64,000 nucleotides of DNA from Actinoalloteichus hymeniacidonis (GTDB lineage: Bacteria > Actinomycetota > Actinomycetes > Mycobacteriales > Pseudonocardiaceae), in contig NZ_JACHIS010000001.1 of the NCBI RefSeq assembly GCF_014203365.1, positions 1,302,001-1,366,000 on the forward strand. The letters are read 5' to 3'. The notes below the pieces were generated by a model. That model worked only from the letters and a program-made list of their open reading frames with translations, made no database searches and had not been told where the DNA came from. The translations under genes were made by a program, and so were the position numbers. Shown here piece after piece: positions 52,464 to 60,644 of the stretch (position 1 is the first letter of the stretch; each line of letters starts with the position of its first letter).

Positions 52464-53978
52464 ATGACCGAACCCGATCCACGGCCCACCTGGGATGAGC
52501 CCATCCCGTTGGGAACTGCCCGGGGTCTGCCGCCGTTCCCCACCTCGGCGTTGCCGCCGTGGGTGGCAGATCAGGTGTTGGCTGTGGCCACCGAGACGCA
52601 GACTCCACCGGATGCGGCCGGGTGCATCGCACTGGCCTGTCTGGCCACGGCGGCGGGAGGTCGCGCCGAGGTTGTGGCCCGTGGTGCGTGGCGTGAGCCG
52701 GTGAACTTGTTCACCCTCGTGGCATTACCGCCCGGTTGCCGCAAGAGCGCGGTGTTTCGGGCTCTCACGGTGCCGCTACGGGCGGCACAGGCCGAGCTGA
52801 TCAAACGGTCTCGCGCGACGATCGCCGAGGCTGTGACGGCACGATCCGTGGCAATCCGCGAGGCCGAGGCGCTGACTCGCGCGGCATCCAGCGATGACCC
52901 CGGATCGATGGCTGAGGCAGCCCAAGCGGTTGCCGCGGCAGATGCGATCCCCGTACCCGCCGAACCACGGCTGATCGCTGGAGACATCACACCGGAGGTC
53001 GCTTCCACCGTGCTGGCGGACCAGGGCGGCCGGTTGGCTGTGCTCTCGGCCGAGGGGCAGATCGTTGCGAACCTCGCTGGCCGCTACAGCGGAAAGCCGA
53101 ACTTCGATCTGTTCCTGCAAGGCCATGCTGGTGATTCGCTTGAAGTCGATCGGCGCGACCGCAAGGAGTTCGTCGACAAACCCGCACTGACCCTCGGGCT
53201 CGCCGTGCAACCAGCGGTGATCCGAGACTTGGCGGCGATCCACGGAGCCGACGACAAGGGACTCACAGCGAGGATCTTGTACTCGATACCGGCGGACAAC
53301 GTCGGATTCCGCAAGATCCGGCCGCCCACTGCGCCGGCCGAGGTCACCGAGGCCTACGAGCGGCTTCTCGGTCGGCTGGTGGACGACTTGGCCGCGTGGG
53401 ACGAACCCGCCCTACTCCAGCTCAGCGCCGACGCCGACGACGCCCTCGCCGACCTGGAGGCCGACACCGAAGCCGCCCTAGCCCCGGGCGGAGCGTGGCG
53501 CGGGATGCGCGCCTGGGCAGCGAAGTATGTCGGCGCCGTGCTCCGCATCGCCGGACTGCTGCACCTAGCCGAACACACCAACCTCGGCAACGACCCATGG
53601 CGCGAACCCATCAGCCTCGACACCCTCACCTCGGCAGCCTGCCTCGGTGAGTATTTCGCCGCTCACGCCAAGGCCGCATTCGATCTCATGGGCGCCGACG
53701 AGATCGTCGACCACGCCCGCATCCTGCTCGACTGGATCACCCGCACCAGACCGGTCTCCTTCACCAAACGGCAGGCACACATCGACAACCGGTCGACCTT
53801 CCCCCGGGCCGCCGACCTGGACGCACCGTTGGCCCTGCTGGAGGAGTTCGGGCACATCCGCCACGTCCCAGTTACCTCCACCGGCCGAGGTCGACCACCT
53901 TCGCCCACCTACTACACCCATCCCAACCACCGAAAAGCCCCCACAGAAAGCACAGAAAACACAGAAAACCCCGACTAG
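52464..53978 (+). CDS. DUF3987/YfjI-family replication protein (helicase/primase-like)
   Basis: The 504-residue protein contains VALPPGCRKSAVFRALTVPL (a degenerate Walker A near residue 96), PEVASTVLADQGGRLAVLSAEGQIV, a GKPNFDLFLQGHAGDSLEVDR segment and a helical C terminus. This is the DUF3987 pattern found in phage and plasmid replication proteins, sometimes next to prim-pol. The last nine codons (STESTENTENPD end) are formed by three CACAGAAA iterons. ATG 52464 has GGAGGA upstream. The degenerate P-loop leaves ATPase activity uncertain. Confidence 0.78.
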   Translation: MTEPDPRPTWDEPIPLGTARGLPPFPTSALPPWVADQVLAVATETQTPPDAAGCIALACLATAAGGRAEVVARGAWREPVNLFTLVALPPGCRKSAVFRALTVPLRAAQAELIKRSRATIAEAVTARSVAIREAEALTRAASSDDPGSMAEAAQAVAAADAIPVPAEPRLIAGDITPEVASTVLADQGGRLAVLSAEGQIVANLAGRYSGKPNFDLFLQGHAGDSLEVDRRDRKEFVDKPALTLGLAVQPAVIRDLAAIHGADDKGLTARILYSIPADNVGFRKIRPPTAPAEVTEAYERLLGRLVDDLAAWDEPALLQLSADADDALADLEADTEAALAPGGAWRGMRAWAAKYVGAVLRIAGLLHLAEHTNLGNDPWREPISLDTLTSAACLGEYFAAHAKAAFDLMGADEIVDHARILLDWITRTRPVSFTKRQAHIDNRSTFPRAADLDAPLALLEEFGHIRHVPVTSTGRGRPPSPTYYTHPNHRKAPTESTENTENPD

Positions 53979-54190
53979 CCGCAAAACAGCAGGTCAACCA
54001 CCACACAGCCCCACGGCAACGGGCAACACAGAAATCCACAGAAAGAACACACAAAAGCCCTGCCCGTCACCCCGGTATTTCTGTGCAACTTCTGTGGATT
54101 TCTGTGCAACCCCACCAAGATCAAAGTTCAAGCCCCTCACCAGCGCAGACACGCCCACAGCTGCTTTCTGTGCTTTCTGTGATTTCTGTG
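53942..54190. repeat. Mirror-symmetric array of twelve CACAGAAA boxes (candidate origin)
   Basis: Six copies read CACAGAAA (53942, 53951, 53960, 54027, 54037, and CACACAAA at 54048) and six read as its reverse complement TTTCTGTG (54078, CTTCTGTG at 54089, 54099, 54165, 54174, 54183). Spacings are 9, 9 / 10, 11 on the left and 11, 10 / 9, 9 on the right, so each box pairs with its mirror about position 54066. The first three are inside the end of the DUF3987 gene; the rest fill the gap before the next gene. Ten are exact. Plasmid-type iterons bound by a Rep protein are the likely explanation. Confidence 0.85.
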
Positions 54191-54252
54191 CAGCCATCCC
54201 GCCCCACCTCTCGGGAGACAGCCATGCCCGAACACGCCCACGAACCCACGAC

Positions 54253-54696
54253 ATGAACCCGCGACCACGAACCCGATGGACTTCCGCCGCCCACTGCTGG
54301 GACGAGACCGGCGAACACCACAACGGCACCCCGACCTACCCATGGGGACACGCACCCGCCGGACTCGTCACCCGCCGCCAACTCCGCGCCCTCGGCCTCG
54401 CACCCGGCGGACACGATCCCGTTGCCCAGATGCTCCGTCCGCGACGACGACGGCCCGCTGAACCGCTCACCGCCTACCTCTACGACATCACCACCGCCGT
54501 GGACAAACGCACACCGACCGAACGACAGCACGTTGCGATTCGCGCAATGAACAGGGCACATCGAATCTGCATCACCTGCCGAACCGATGCCGGATACCGC
54601 ATCCCCAAAACGCCGCCGTGCGAAGGCGATTGCATTGACTGTGCCGGAGTGGCCGGACGCATCGAGGGATACCAGCCCGAAACCGACGTTGCCTAA
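54253..54696 (+). CDS. RRQRL-motif zinc-binding-type protein of the element
   Basis: The 147-residue protein has a conserved PWGHAPAGLVTRRQLRALGLAPGGHDPVAQM segment, the actinobacterial RRQRL-motif (here RRQLRAL), a basic LRPRRRR region, and C-terminal cysteines in ICITCRTDAGY and CEGDCIDCAG that suit a zinc ribbon. ATG 54253 is chosen because the upstream frame runs through the iteron array. These proteins often lie beside integrase genes of AICEs; a DNA-binding role is likely but unproven. Confidence 0.72.
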   Translation: MNPRPRTRWTSAAHCWDETGEHHNGTPTYPWGHAPAGLVTRRQLRALGLAPGGHDPVAQMLRPRRRRPAEPLTAYLYDITTAVDKRTPTERQHVAIRAMNRAHRICITCRTDAGYRIPKTPPCEGDCIDCAGVAGRIEGYQPETDVA

Positions 54697-54708
54697 GACT
54701 GGAGCATT

Positions 54709-54909
54709 ATGCCGAAGCGAACTGGACGGTTCCTGACCGTTGCCGAGTTCTGTGCTGATCTCGGGATCAGCAGATCAACCTTCTACGAATGGAGGGCTAA
54801 GCACCGGTGCCCCCCATGTCGGAAGCTTCCGAACGGTGCTCTGAGGATCGAACGTCAGGCATATGAAGCATGGCTGGAATCGCTGCCCGTGGACCAGGTG
54901 GCGGCCTGA
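54709..54909 (+). CDS. Excisionase-like helix-turn-helix protein
   Basis: The 66-residue protein has a MerR/Xis-like winged helix (RFLTVAEFCADLGISRSTFYEWRAKHRCPPCRKLPNGALRIERQAYEAWLESL). In AICEs an Xis of this kind lies just before int. Its stop overlaps the integrase ATG by one base. Its role in excision is inferred by position and fold. Confidence 0.85.
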   Translation: MPKRTGRFLTVAEFCADLGISRSTFYEWRAKHRCPPCRKLPNGALRIERQAYEAWLESLPVDQVAA

Positions 54910-56285
54910 TGAAAACGACCTATGATGTACGAATCTGGACCATCCGCACTCGGTATACGCAAAAGCAGGGAAAGAAAACACCTGTGAGCTACGGGGTCAG
55001 ATGGGTTGTCTCAGGAAAGCAGTTCTACGAGTCCTTCAAAACAAGTGCGCTGGCCGGGAGCTTCCATGCGGATCTTCTGGCCGCTCAGCGCAAAGGTGAG
55101 GCGTTCGCGATCGGCTCAGGCCTTCCCGTTTCCATCGCGCGCGAGGCTAGCCAGATGAGCTGGTACGAGTTCGCTTGCTCATACATCGATATGAAGTGGC
55201 CTACTGCGGCGGGACATTCCCGTAAAGGTCTCGCGCAGACGCTCGCTGCGGTCACCATGGTTATGCTCTCGACTGAACGAGGACTCATTTCGAGAGATCA
55301 ACTTTTCAAGGCACTCCAGCGTTGGTCTTTCAATCTCAACAACAGGGCCGAAAACCCACTGGAAGCGGATAGGTCGGTCTTGCGTTGGGTGGAGCGGAAT
55401 ACGAAAGATGTCGCGTCGCTTGAAGATCCAGAAACCATGCGTGCGGTGCTCACACGAATAGGGCAGAAAAAGGATGGTCAGGCAGCGGCGGCAAGAACGA
55501 GGCGCCGTAAGCACGCGAACCTTCACCATATTCTCGACTACGGAGTCGAAAGGGGACTCTTGTCCTCGAACCCCATCACTTCTGTGAAATGGACAGCGCC
55601 GAAGGTGTCGCGATCGATCGATCGGCGCTCAGTCATCAACCCAGTTCAGGCGAGAACGCTGTTGCGTTCCATCGAAGAACAGGGGCAGACCGGAGCTCGT
55701 TTGGTCGCTTTTTTCGGCGTGATGTACTACGCCGGGCTTCGACCAGCGGAGGCGGTGAACCTGCGGCGGGGGAACTTGGAACTCCCCGAATCGGGGTGGG
55801 GGCGCCTGGTGCTGATCGAGTCGAGTACTGAGCCAGGCAAGGAGTGGACCGATACCGGGACTCTCCGCGAGATCCGCGAACTGAAGCACCGTGCAAAGGG
55901 CGAGACGAGGAACGTGCCGGTCTCGCCAGAGCTGACTGCGCTTCTCCGGCGGCATCTGCGAGATTTCGGCACGGGTCCCGATGGCTTGCTCTTCCGGGGT
56001 GTCCAGGGCCGGCCGCTTGCGTCCGTCACCTATCGGCGGGCTTGGCAACGTGCCCGGACAGAGGTTTTCACTGTGGAGGCCGCAGCCTCGCCACTGGCGA
56101 AACGTCCCTACGACCTGCGGCATGCCGCGGTGAGTACCTGGCTTACGAGCGGCGTCCCCGCGACACAGGTAGCGGCATGGGCCGGCCACTCGGTCGGCGT
56201 GCTGCTGGAGATCTATGCCTCATGCCTTGACGGGCAGGGCGAGCTGTGGCGCAAGAAGATCGAAGACACGTTCGGTTCGCACTGA
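54909..56285 (+). CDS. Tyrosine recombinase (integrase)
   Basis: The 458-residue integrase has an N-terminal arm-binding and SAM-like core-binding domain and a catalytic domain with Arg in YYAGLRPAEAVNLRR near 277, the box II RH in YDLRHAAVSTWL near 404 (the usual His before LR is replaced by Tyr), AGHSVGVLLEIY with the nucleophile Tyr near 436. It recombines attP with the tRNA attB. The gene ends 128 bases from attR, the standard layout. Codon use is lower in GC than the neighbours, fitting mobile DNA. Confidence 0.95.
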   Translation: MKTTYDVRIWTIRTRYTQKQGKKTPVSYGVRWVVSGKQFYESFKTSALAGSFHADLLAAQRKGEAFAIGSGLPVSIAREASQMSWYEFACSYIDMKWPTAAGHSRKGLAQTLAAVTMVMLSTERGLISRDQLFKALQRWSFNLNNRAENPLEADRSVLRWVERNTKDVASLEDPETMRAVLTRIGQKKDGQAAAARTRRRKHANLHHILDYGVERGLLSSNPITSVKWTAPKVSRSIDRRSVINPVQARTLLRSIEEQGQTGARLVAFFGVMYYAGLRPAEAVNLRRGNLELPESGWGRLVLIESSTEPGKEWTDTGTLREIRELKHRAKGETRNVPVSPELTALLRRHLRDFGTGPDGLLFRGVQGRPLASVTYRRAWQRARTEVFTVEAAASPLAKRPYDLRHAAVSTWLTSGVPATQVAAWAGHSVGVLLEIYASCLDGQGELWRKKIEDTFGSH

Positions 56286-56288
56286 TCG

Positions 56289-56307
56289 TGTCCGCGCATT
56301 GTCCGTG
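56289..56307. repeat. Candidate integrase arm site, right
   Basis: TGTCCGCGCATTGTCCGTG differs at one base from 42153-42171 and has the same direction. Further CGGACA-type half sites follow at about 56334-56349. Confidence 0.55.
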
Positions 56308-56354
56308 GCCACTCGTAGCGCGTCGGACTTGACCGGACACATTCGGACCGGATG

Positions 56355-56397
56355 AAACCGGCCGCTGACCACGTCATACCAGGTCAGCGGCCGGTTT
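56355..56397. terminator. Terminator between integrase and tRNA
   Basis: Perfect 16-bp arms AAACCGGCCGCTGACC and GGTCAGCGGCCGGTTT have an 11-base loop. A/T-rich ends on both sides allow function in both directions, for int and for the minus-strand tRNA. Confidence 0.8.
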
Positions 56398-56412
56398 ATG
56401 CAGTTCTGAAGA

Positions 56413-56487
<75 letters not shown>

Positions 56488-56643
56488 TCGATGCCCGCGC
56501 ACATCAAGTTCGCAGGGCACCGCGAGGTGATCCTAGCGAGTTGGACAGAACCCCGGATCGCCGCGTCCATGATCGTCGCGGGCGTGCTCCGATGCCCGGC
56601 GTGCGCGCCGAGTGTGGCTTCCCGCCCAAGCAGGGAAACCGCG

Positions 56644-57252
56644 CTAGGCGTCGACCCTGGCGCCGAGTGCCCGCAGCAGGTGGTCGACGAGTTGTTCCAG
56701 GTAGTCCGGTTCGATGGGCGCCTGGCGCACGCTCACCCGCCAGTACAGCGGAGCACCGATTAGGTCGAGTGCGATCTCGATGTTGACGTCGTCCGGTAGT
56801 TCGCCTCGGTCGATGGCGCGGCGCAGCATGATGGCGCCGAGTTCCCTCCTGGGATGACACAGCAGATTTTCCACGGCCTCCGACAGCGTCGGGTCGTGGA
56901 TGGCCTCCGCAGTCAGGTCGGGCAGTAGGCCCGAGTACCGGGGATGCACCAGCCAGGTGTAGGTCTCTCGCAGGCTAGCCAGCAGATCGCCGCGCAGTGA
57001 CCCGGTGTCCGAGGCGTCCAGGGCGGTGACCTCGGATTCGGCGAGTACGGCGAAAACCATGTCCTGTTTGGACGGCCAGCGGCGGTACAGGGCGCTCTTG
57101 CCGACGCCCGCCCGTTTGGCGACCGCCTCCATGGACAGTCGCGCATACCCGTTCGCGGCGAGTTCGTCGAGGACCCCCTCGCTGATCGCCGCCGTGGTCT
57201 GCGGCTGCAGGACGGCGGCACCGGTCGGTGCGCGGCGGGCCTTGTCGTTCAC
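56644..57252 (-). CDS. TetR-family transcriptional regulator
   Basis: The 202-residue regulator has an N-terminal HTH (EGVLDELAANGYARLSMEAVAKRAGVGKSALYRRWPSKQDM) and a C-terminal ligand domain. GTG 57252 is chosen by the family start; no strong ribosome-binding site is seen. It is divergent from the NmrA-like gene with a palindrome between them. Its ligand is unknown. Confidence 0.9.
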   Translation of the reverse strand: MNDKARRAPTGAAVLQPQTTAAISEGVLDELAANGYARLSMEAVAKRAGVGKSALYRRWPSKQDMVFAVLAESEVTALDASDTGSLRGDLLASLRETYTWLVHPRYSGLLPDLTAEAIHDPTLSEAVENLLCHPRRELGAIMLRRAIDRGELPDDVNIEIALDLIGAPLYWRVSVRQAPIEPDYLEQLVDHLLRALGARVDA

Positions 57253-57305
57253 GTCGGTCAGCTTACGGCTTGACGAATCGTGATCGACACGGCTAATTTT
57301 GGTCG

Positions 57306-57324
57306 GGACGGAACCGTTCCGTCC
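57306..57324. promoter_or_regulatory. TetR operator: 19-bp palindrome upstream of the NmrA-like gene
   Basis: GGACGGAAC-C-GTTCCGTCC has perfect 9-bp arms around one centre base and lies 19 bases before ATG 57343. It is likely bound by the divergent TetR. Confidence 0.72.
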
Positions 57325-57342
57325 TTTTGTAAGGAGTGTCTG

Positions 57343-58260
57343 ATGACTCCCTCGAACACCGAAGCCGGCCAGCGCTACCGGAGCGCCGATCACTCGGACC
57401 AAAGCATCCAGGCCTCGGCATCGGCGCTGGTCATCGGCGGCACCGGCACCACGGGGAGTCGAGTGGTCGCACAGCTGCGCGCTGAGGGCGCCGCCTACCG
57501 GTTGGCCACGCGGTCGCCTTCGGCGGACGACTCGGCGCACGTTGCCTTCGACTGGTTCGCGCCGGAGACGCATCTCCCGGCCTTGGCAGGCGTGGACCGC
57601 GTCTATCTGATCGCGCCGGTCGGCGTCGCAAACCCCATTCCGGTGCTGGAACCCTTTTTGCACGCCGCGCGGGAGGCGGGTGTTCGCCGAGTCGTGCTGT
57701 TGAGTTCCTCTGCGGTCACCGAGGACACCCCGGTGCTCGGCCAAGCGCATCGGTTGGTTCGGGAACTGCTGCCGGAGTGGGCGATCCTGCGCCCGTCCTG
57801 GTTCATGCAGAACTTCATCGATGCCGGCCACCCGATCGCGGAAGGCCTCCGCACCCGGGGCGAGATCGTCACCGCCGCCGGAACGGGCCGGGTCCCGTTC
57901 GTCGACGCGGCCGACATCGCGGCGGTCGCCGTGCGCTCGTTGCTGGACGTGGATCCGCCCAATGTCGAGCGGGTCATCACCGGGCCCGAAGCGCTGAGCT
58001 ACGACCAGGCTGTGGCGATCATCGCCGAGGTCACCGGCAGGCCGGTCGCGCACCGGTCGGTCGAAGACGACGCCTTCGTCGCCCACCTCGTGGCCAACGG
58101 GATACCGGCAGAGTTCGCCGCCGTCCTCGGTCGCCTCGACCAGGGCATCCGGCAGGGCAGCGAGGACCGGACCACCTCGGTCGTCGTCGAGGTCACCGGA
58201 CGGCAGCCCGGGTCGTTCCGGGAGTTCGTCACGGCCAACCGCGCGGCCTTCCCCGGCTGA
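57343..58260 (+). CDS. NmrA/NAD(P)-binding atypical SDR
   Basis: The 305-residue protein has a Rossmann N terminus (SALVIGGTGTTGSRVVAQL, the GxxGxxG form) preceded by about 27 polar residues, and the atypical SDR features VVLLSSSAVTED and LRPSWFMQNFIDAGH. It lacks the classical YxxxK catalytic pair and resembles NmrA-like or quinone reductase 2 (QorB) proteins. TAAGGAG precedes ATG 57343. The role is unclear; redox sensing is possible. Confidence 0.85.
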   Translation: MTPSNTEAGQRYRSADHSDQSIQASASALVIGGTGTTGSRVVAQLRAEGAAYRLATRSPSADDSAHVAFDWFAPETHLPALAGVDRVYLIAPVGVANPIPVLEPFLHAAREAGVRRVVLLSSSAVTEDTPVLGQAHRLVRELLPEWAILRPSWFMQNFIDAGHPIAEGLRTRGEIVTAAGTGRVPFVDAADIAAVAVRSLLDVDPPNVERVITGPEALSYDQAVAIIAEVTGRPVAHRSVEDDAFVAHLVANGIPAEFAAVLGRLDQGIRQGSEDRTTSVVVEVTGRQPGSFREFVTANRAAFPG

Positions 58261-58296
58261 TCCGGGAGGAGAAGCTCTGTATCAACGGCGGAGTCA

Positions 58297-58725
58297 CTAC
58301 ACCTCGGTCAGGTCCTTCTCAGCGATGATCTTCGTCGGAGTGACCCGCACGGTCATCATCCCCTCGCCCGCGTTGAGCCTGCCGTACTGCTCGGCCTGAT
58401 CCTCGCCCATGTATCGGGCGGCGTTACGGGTCGACCAGTACAGGACGTCCTCGGGATCATCCTCGGTCGTGGTGGTGCCCTCCACGACCACGAAGGAGAA
58501 CGGCGGGTCGTCGTCCTCGATACACAACGCCACCTGTGAGGTTCGCAGGAGATCGTGCCCCTTGGCGGAGGCGGCGCTGGTGACGAAGACCAGGTCGTCG
58601 CCATCGAGCACGAACCAGACCGGCGTGACGTGCGGGCTCCCATCGGCGCGCACCGTGGCGATCTTCGCGGTCCGGGTTCCGTCCTGGATGAAGTTCTCGT
58701 ACTGCCGACTGGTCATCGTGGTCAT
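58297..58725 (-). CDS. PPOX-class F420-dependent oxidoreductase-like protein
   Basis: The 142-residue split-barrel flavin/F420 protein has FIQDGTRTAKIATVRADGSPHVTPVWFVLDGDDLVFVT, a substrate-side region SAKGHDLLRTSQVALCI and the C-terminal VRVTPTKIIAEKD. AGGAGTGTCC precedes ATG 58725. Members reduce or oxidise small substrates with F420. Specificity is unknown. Confidence 0.87.
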   Translation of the reverse strand: MTTMTSRQYENFIQDGTRTAKIATVRADGSPHVTPVWFVLDGDDLVFVTSAASAKGHDLLRTSQVALCIEDDDPPFSFVVVEGTTTTEDDPEDVLYWSTRNAARYMGEDQAEQYGRLNAGEGMMTVRVTPTKIIAEKDLTEV

Positions 58726-58941
58726 CGCGCGGACACTCCTCGAATCTGGTCGATCCCTACTCCCCGGTCGACCCGCCGCCGTAGGCGCTCGCCATCGGCA
58801 GGCGTCGGGCCGCCGCCGGAGCTCGTCACGTCGGGGATGCCCGAACGGCCGCGTCGATGAAACCAGCGTGATCCGCCATTGATGGCGAGCAGTAAGAGAC
58901 AGCCTCTGAACTGGCAAGACGTCGGATTCTCGGCACCTGCA

Positions 58942-58985
58942 CCTCTCGTAGTGACCCATTTTGCTATTGTGGTCACTACGAGAGG
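58942..58985. promoter_or_regulatory. TetR operator: 15-bp inverted repeat flanking a promoter
   Basis: Arms CCTCTCGTAGTGACC and GGTCACTACGAGAGG are perfect and separated by 14 AT-rich bases that contain TATTGT, a -10-like sequence. The right arm overlaps the ribosome-binding region, eight bases from ATG 58993. Confidence 0.8.
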
Positions 58986-58992
58986 GGGCCCG

Positions 58993-59679
58993 ATGCCCAG
59001 ACCACTGATCCCGCACCGTTCGGCCGTCATCCTGGACAACGCCGAGCAGTTGATCATCGCTCGTGGTTTCGATCGCACGACCGTCGCCGATATCTCGGAG
59101 CGCTCCGGAATCGGCAAGGGCGCGGTATACCGCGAATTCCCGAGCAAGGAGGCGGTCCTCGACGCCCTGCTCGCTCGCAGCATGGGGCGGCTGGTCGACG
59201 AGGTGCAGGCGCGCGTCGAGGAGACGACGCAGGCCGTGGGGTTGGCGGCGATCTACCGGATCGCCTTCCACGCCATGCGTGGCGAACCGCTGGTGCTCGC
59301 CCTGCTGCACGGCGACACCGACGTGCTCGGCGGTTACGTCCGCGAGCGCAGCGATGACCGTTACGAGCGCAGGCTCGCCTGGGTCATCGAGTACATCGGC
59401 GAGCTCCAACAGGCAGGCGTGGTCCGCGCGGAACTGCCCGCCGACGCGGTCGCGATCGCCCTGAGCTCCCTCACCATCGGTCTTCTCTCGATCGGTCCGC
59501 TGACGGGCGGATTGGGCGATCGCCAGCTCGAGGCCGCGCTGGACGTGGTCGTCGAGCTGGTCGAACGAGGGCTGGATCAGCAGGCGGACGACGACGGGGC
59601 ATCGGCCAGGACAGCGCAACTCCGGCTACTCGACCGAGTACGCGGCCAGTTGCCGACCGCGACGGAAGGAACGACATGA
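58993..59679 (+). CDS. TetR-family transcriptional regulator
   Basis: The 228-residue regulator has an HTH (AVILDNAEQLIIARGFDRTTVADISERSGIGKGAVYREFPSKEAVLDALL) and a C-terminal TetR domain. The stop overlaps the next gene by ATGA. The large inverted repeat just before it indicates autoregulation of this two-gene operon. Confidence 0.92.
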   Translation: MPRPLIPHRSAVILDNAEQLIIARGFDRTTVADISERSGIGKGAVYREFPSKEAVLDALLARSMGRLVDEVQARVEETTQAVGLAAIYRIAFHAMRGEPLVLALLHGDTDVLGGYVRERSDDRYERRLAWVIEYIGELQQAGVVRAELPADAVAIALSSLTIGLLSIGPLTGGLGDRQLEAALDVVVELVERGLDQQADDDGASARTAQLRLLDRVRGQLPTATEGTT

Positions 59680-60554
59680 GCGACCGAACGGATGCATTCG
59701 CGAGTACCGAGATCGAGTGCGCCGAGGGCAACCTCCGCGTCTACCACGCAGGCGAACGGGGCAGCCCGGTGCTGCTGTTGAGCGGTGCCGGGGTGGACAA
59801 CGCCATGCTCAGCTGGAGCAGGCTGATCCCCGACCTCGCCCGCAATCACCGGGTCTTCGCGCTGGACTGGCCCAAGCAGGGCAAGAGCCGACCGTGGAAC
59901 GGGGTGGCCGACCACCCTCGGATGCTGCGCTGCATCACCGAGGTACTCGACCACTTCGACCTGGCCGAGGTCAGCCTGGTCGGGATGTCGCAGGGTGGGG
60001 CGCTGACCCTCGCTTACGCCATCGAACACCCCGAGCGCGTGAGCAGCCTGGTTGCGCTGTCACCCGGCGGCATCATCTCCTTCCCGCCCGTGGTGCACCA
60101 ACTGTTGTGGCTGATCGCGAAGGTGCCGTTCATCGGCACCGGCATGATGACGCGGATCTTCCGACACCGCAGCGCCTGTGCCTACCTGGCCAAACACGGA
60201 CTCTTCGCCGGGCCGGTCGACGACTTCGAAGAGGTGGTCGACCAGATCCAGCAAGAGGTACTGACCGGTGGCGGCGGGTCCTCCGACTGGCAGAACGCGT
60301 CGATCGGCTTCTGGCGGATGAACGTCGATCTGCGGCCCCGCCTGCCCGAGATCGTCTGCCCGGCGCTGTTCATCCAGGGCGACAAGGACGTCGGGGTTCG
60401 GCCCAAGCACACGATCCGCGCGGCCAAGCTGGTCCCGAATGCACGGCTGGAGATCCTGCCCGGCAACGGGCACTGGTCCAATCGTCAATCGCCGCATCTG
60501 GTCAATCCGCTGGTCGCGGACTTCCTGGCCGCCGATCCGGCGTCCCGAGGCTGA
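59676..60554 (+). CDS. Alpha/beta-fold hydrolase
   Basis: The 292-residue hydrolase has RVFALDWPKQGKSRPW, the nucleophile serine in VGMSQGGALTLAY and the catalytic histidine in GNGHWSNRQSPH; the acid is in ALFIQGDKDVGVRPKH. It is co-transcribed with the TetR upstream, so it is likely induced by the same ligand. Substrate unknown; esters or lactones are plausible. Confidence 0.9.
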   Translation: MSDRTDAFASTEIECAEGNLRVYHAGERGSPVLLLSGAGVDNAMLSWSRLIPDLARNHRVFALDWPKQGKSRPWNGVADHPRMLRCITEVLDHFDLAEVSLVGMSQGGALTLAYAIEHPERVSSLVALSPGGIISFPPVVHQLLWLIAKVPFIGTGMMTRIFRHRSACAYLAKHGLFAGPVDDFEEVVDQIQQEVLTGGGGSSDWQNASIGFWRMNVDLRPRLPEIVCPALFIQGDKDVGVRPKHTIRAAKLVPNARLEILPGNGHWSNRQSPHLVNPLVADFLAADPASRG

Positions 60555-60644
60555 CCGGGCACGGGCGGCCTCCGCCCGGGTGAGCGCGGCGGACACGTCC
60601 GTTCCGTACAAGAACGACGGCGGTTCGCGGCGCACGATGACGAG

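Noticed and set aside
53942-54190. CRISPR array
   Set aside because: Repeats are 8 bases at 9-11 spacing and face both directions; no spacers or cas genes.
53647-54252. Long N-terminal extension of the RRQRL-motif protein
   Set aside because: The frame runs through the DUF3987 gene and the box array; homology starts at ATG 54253.
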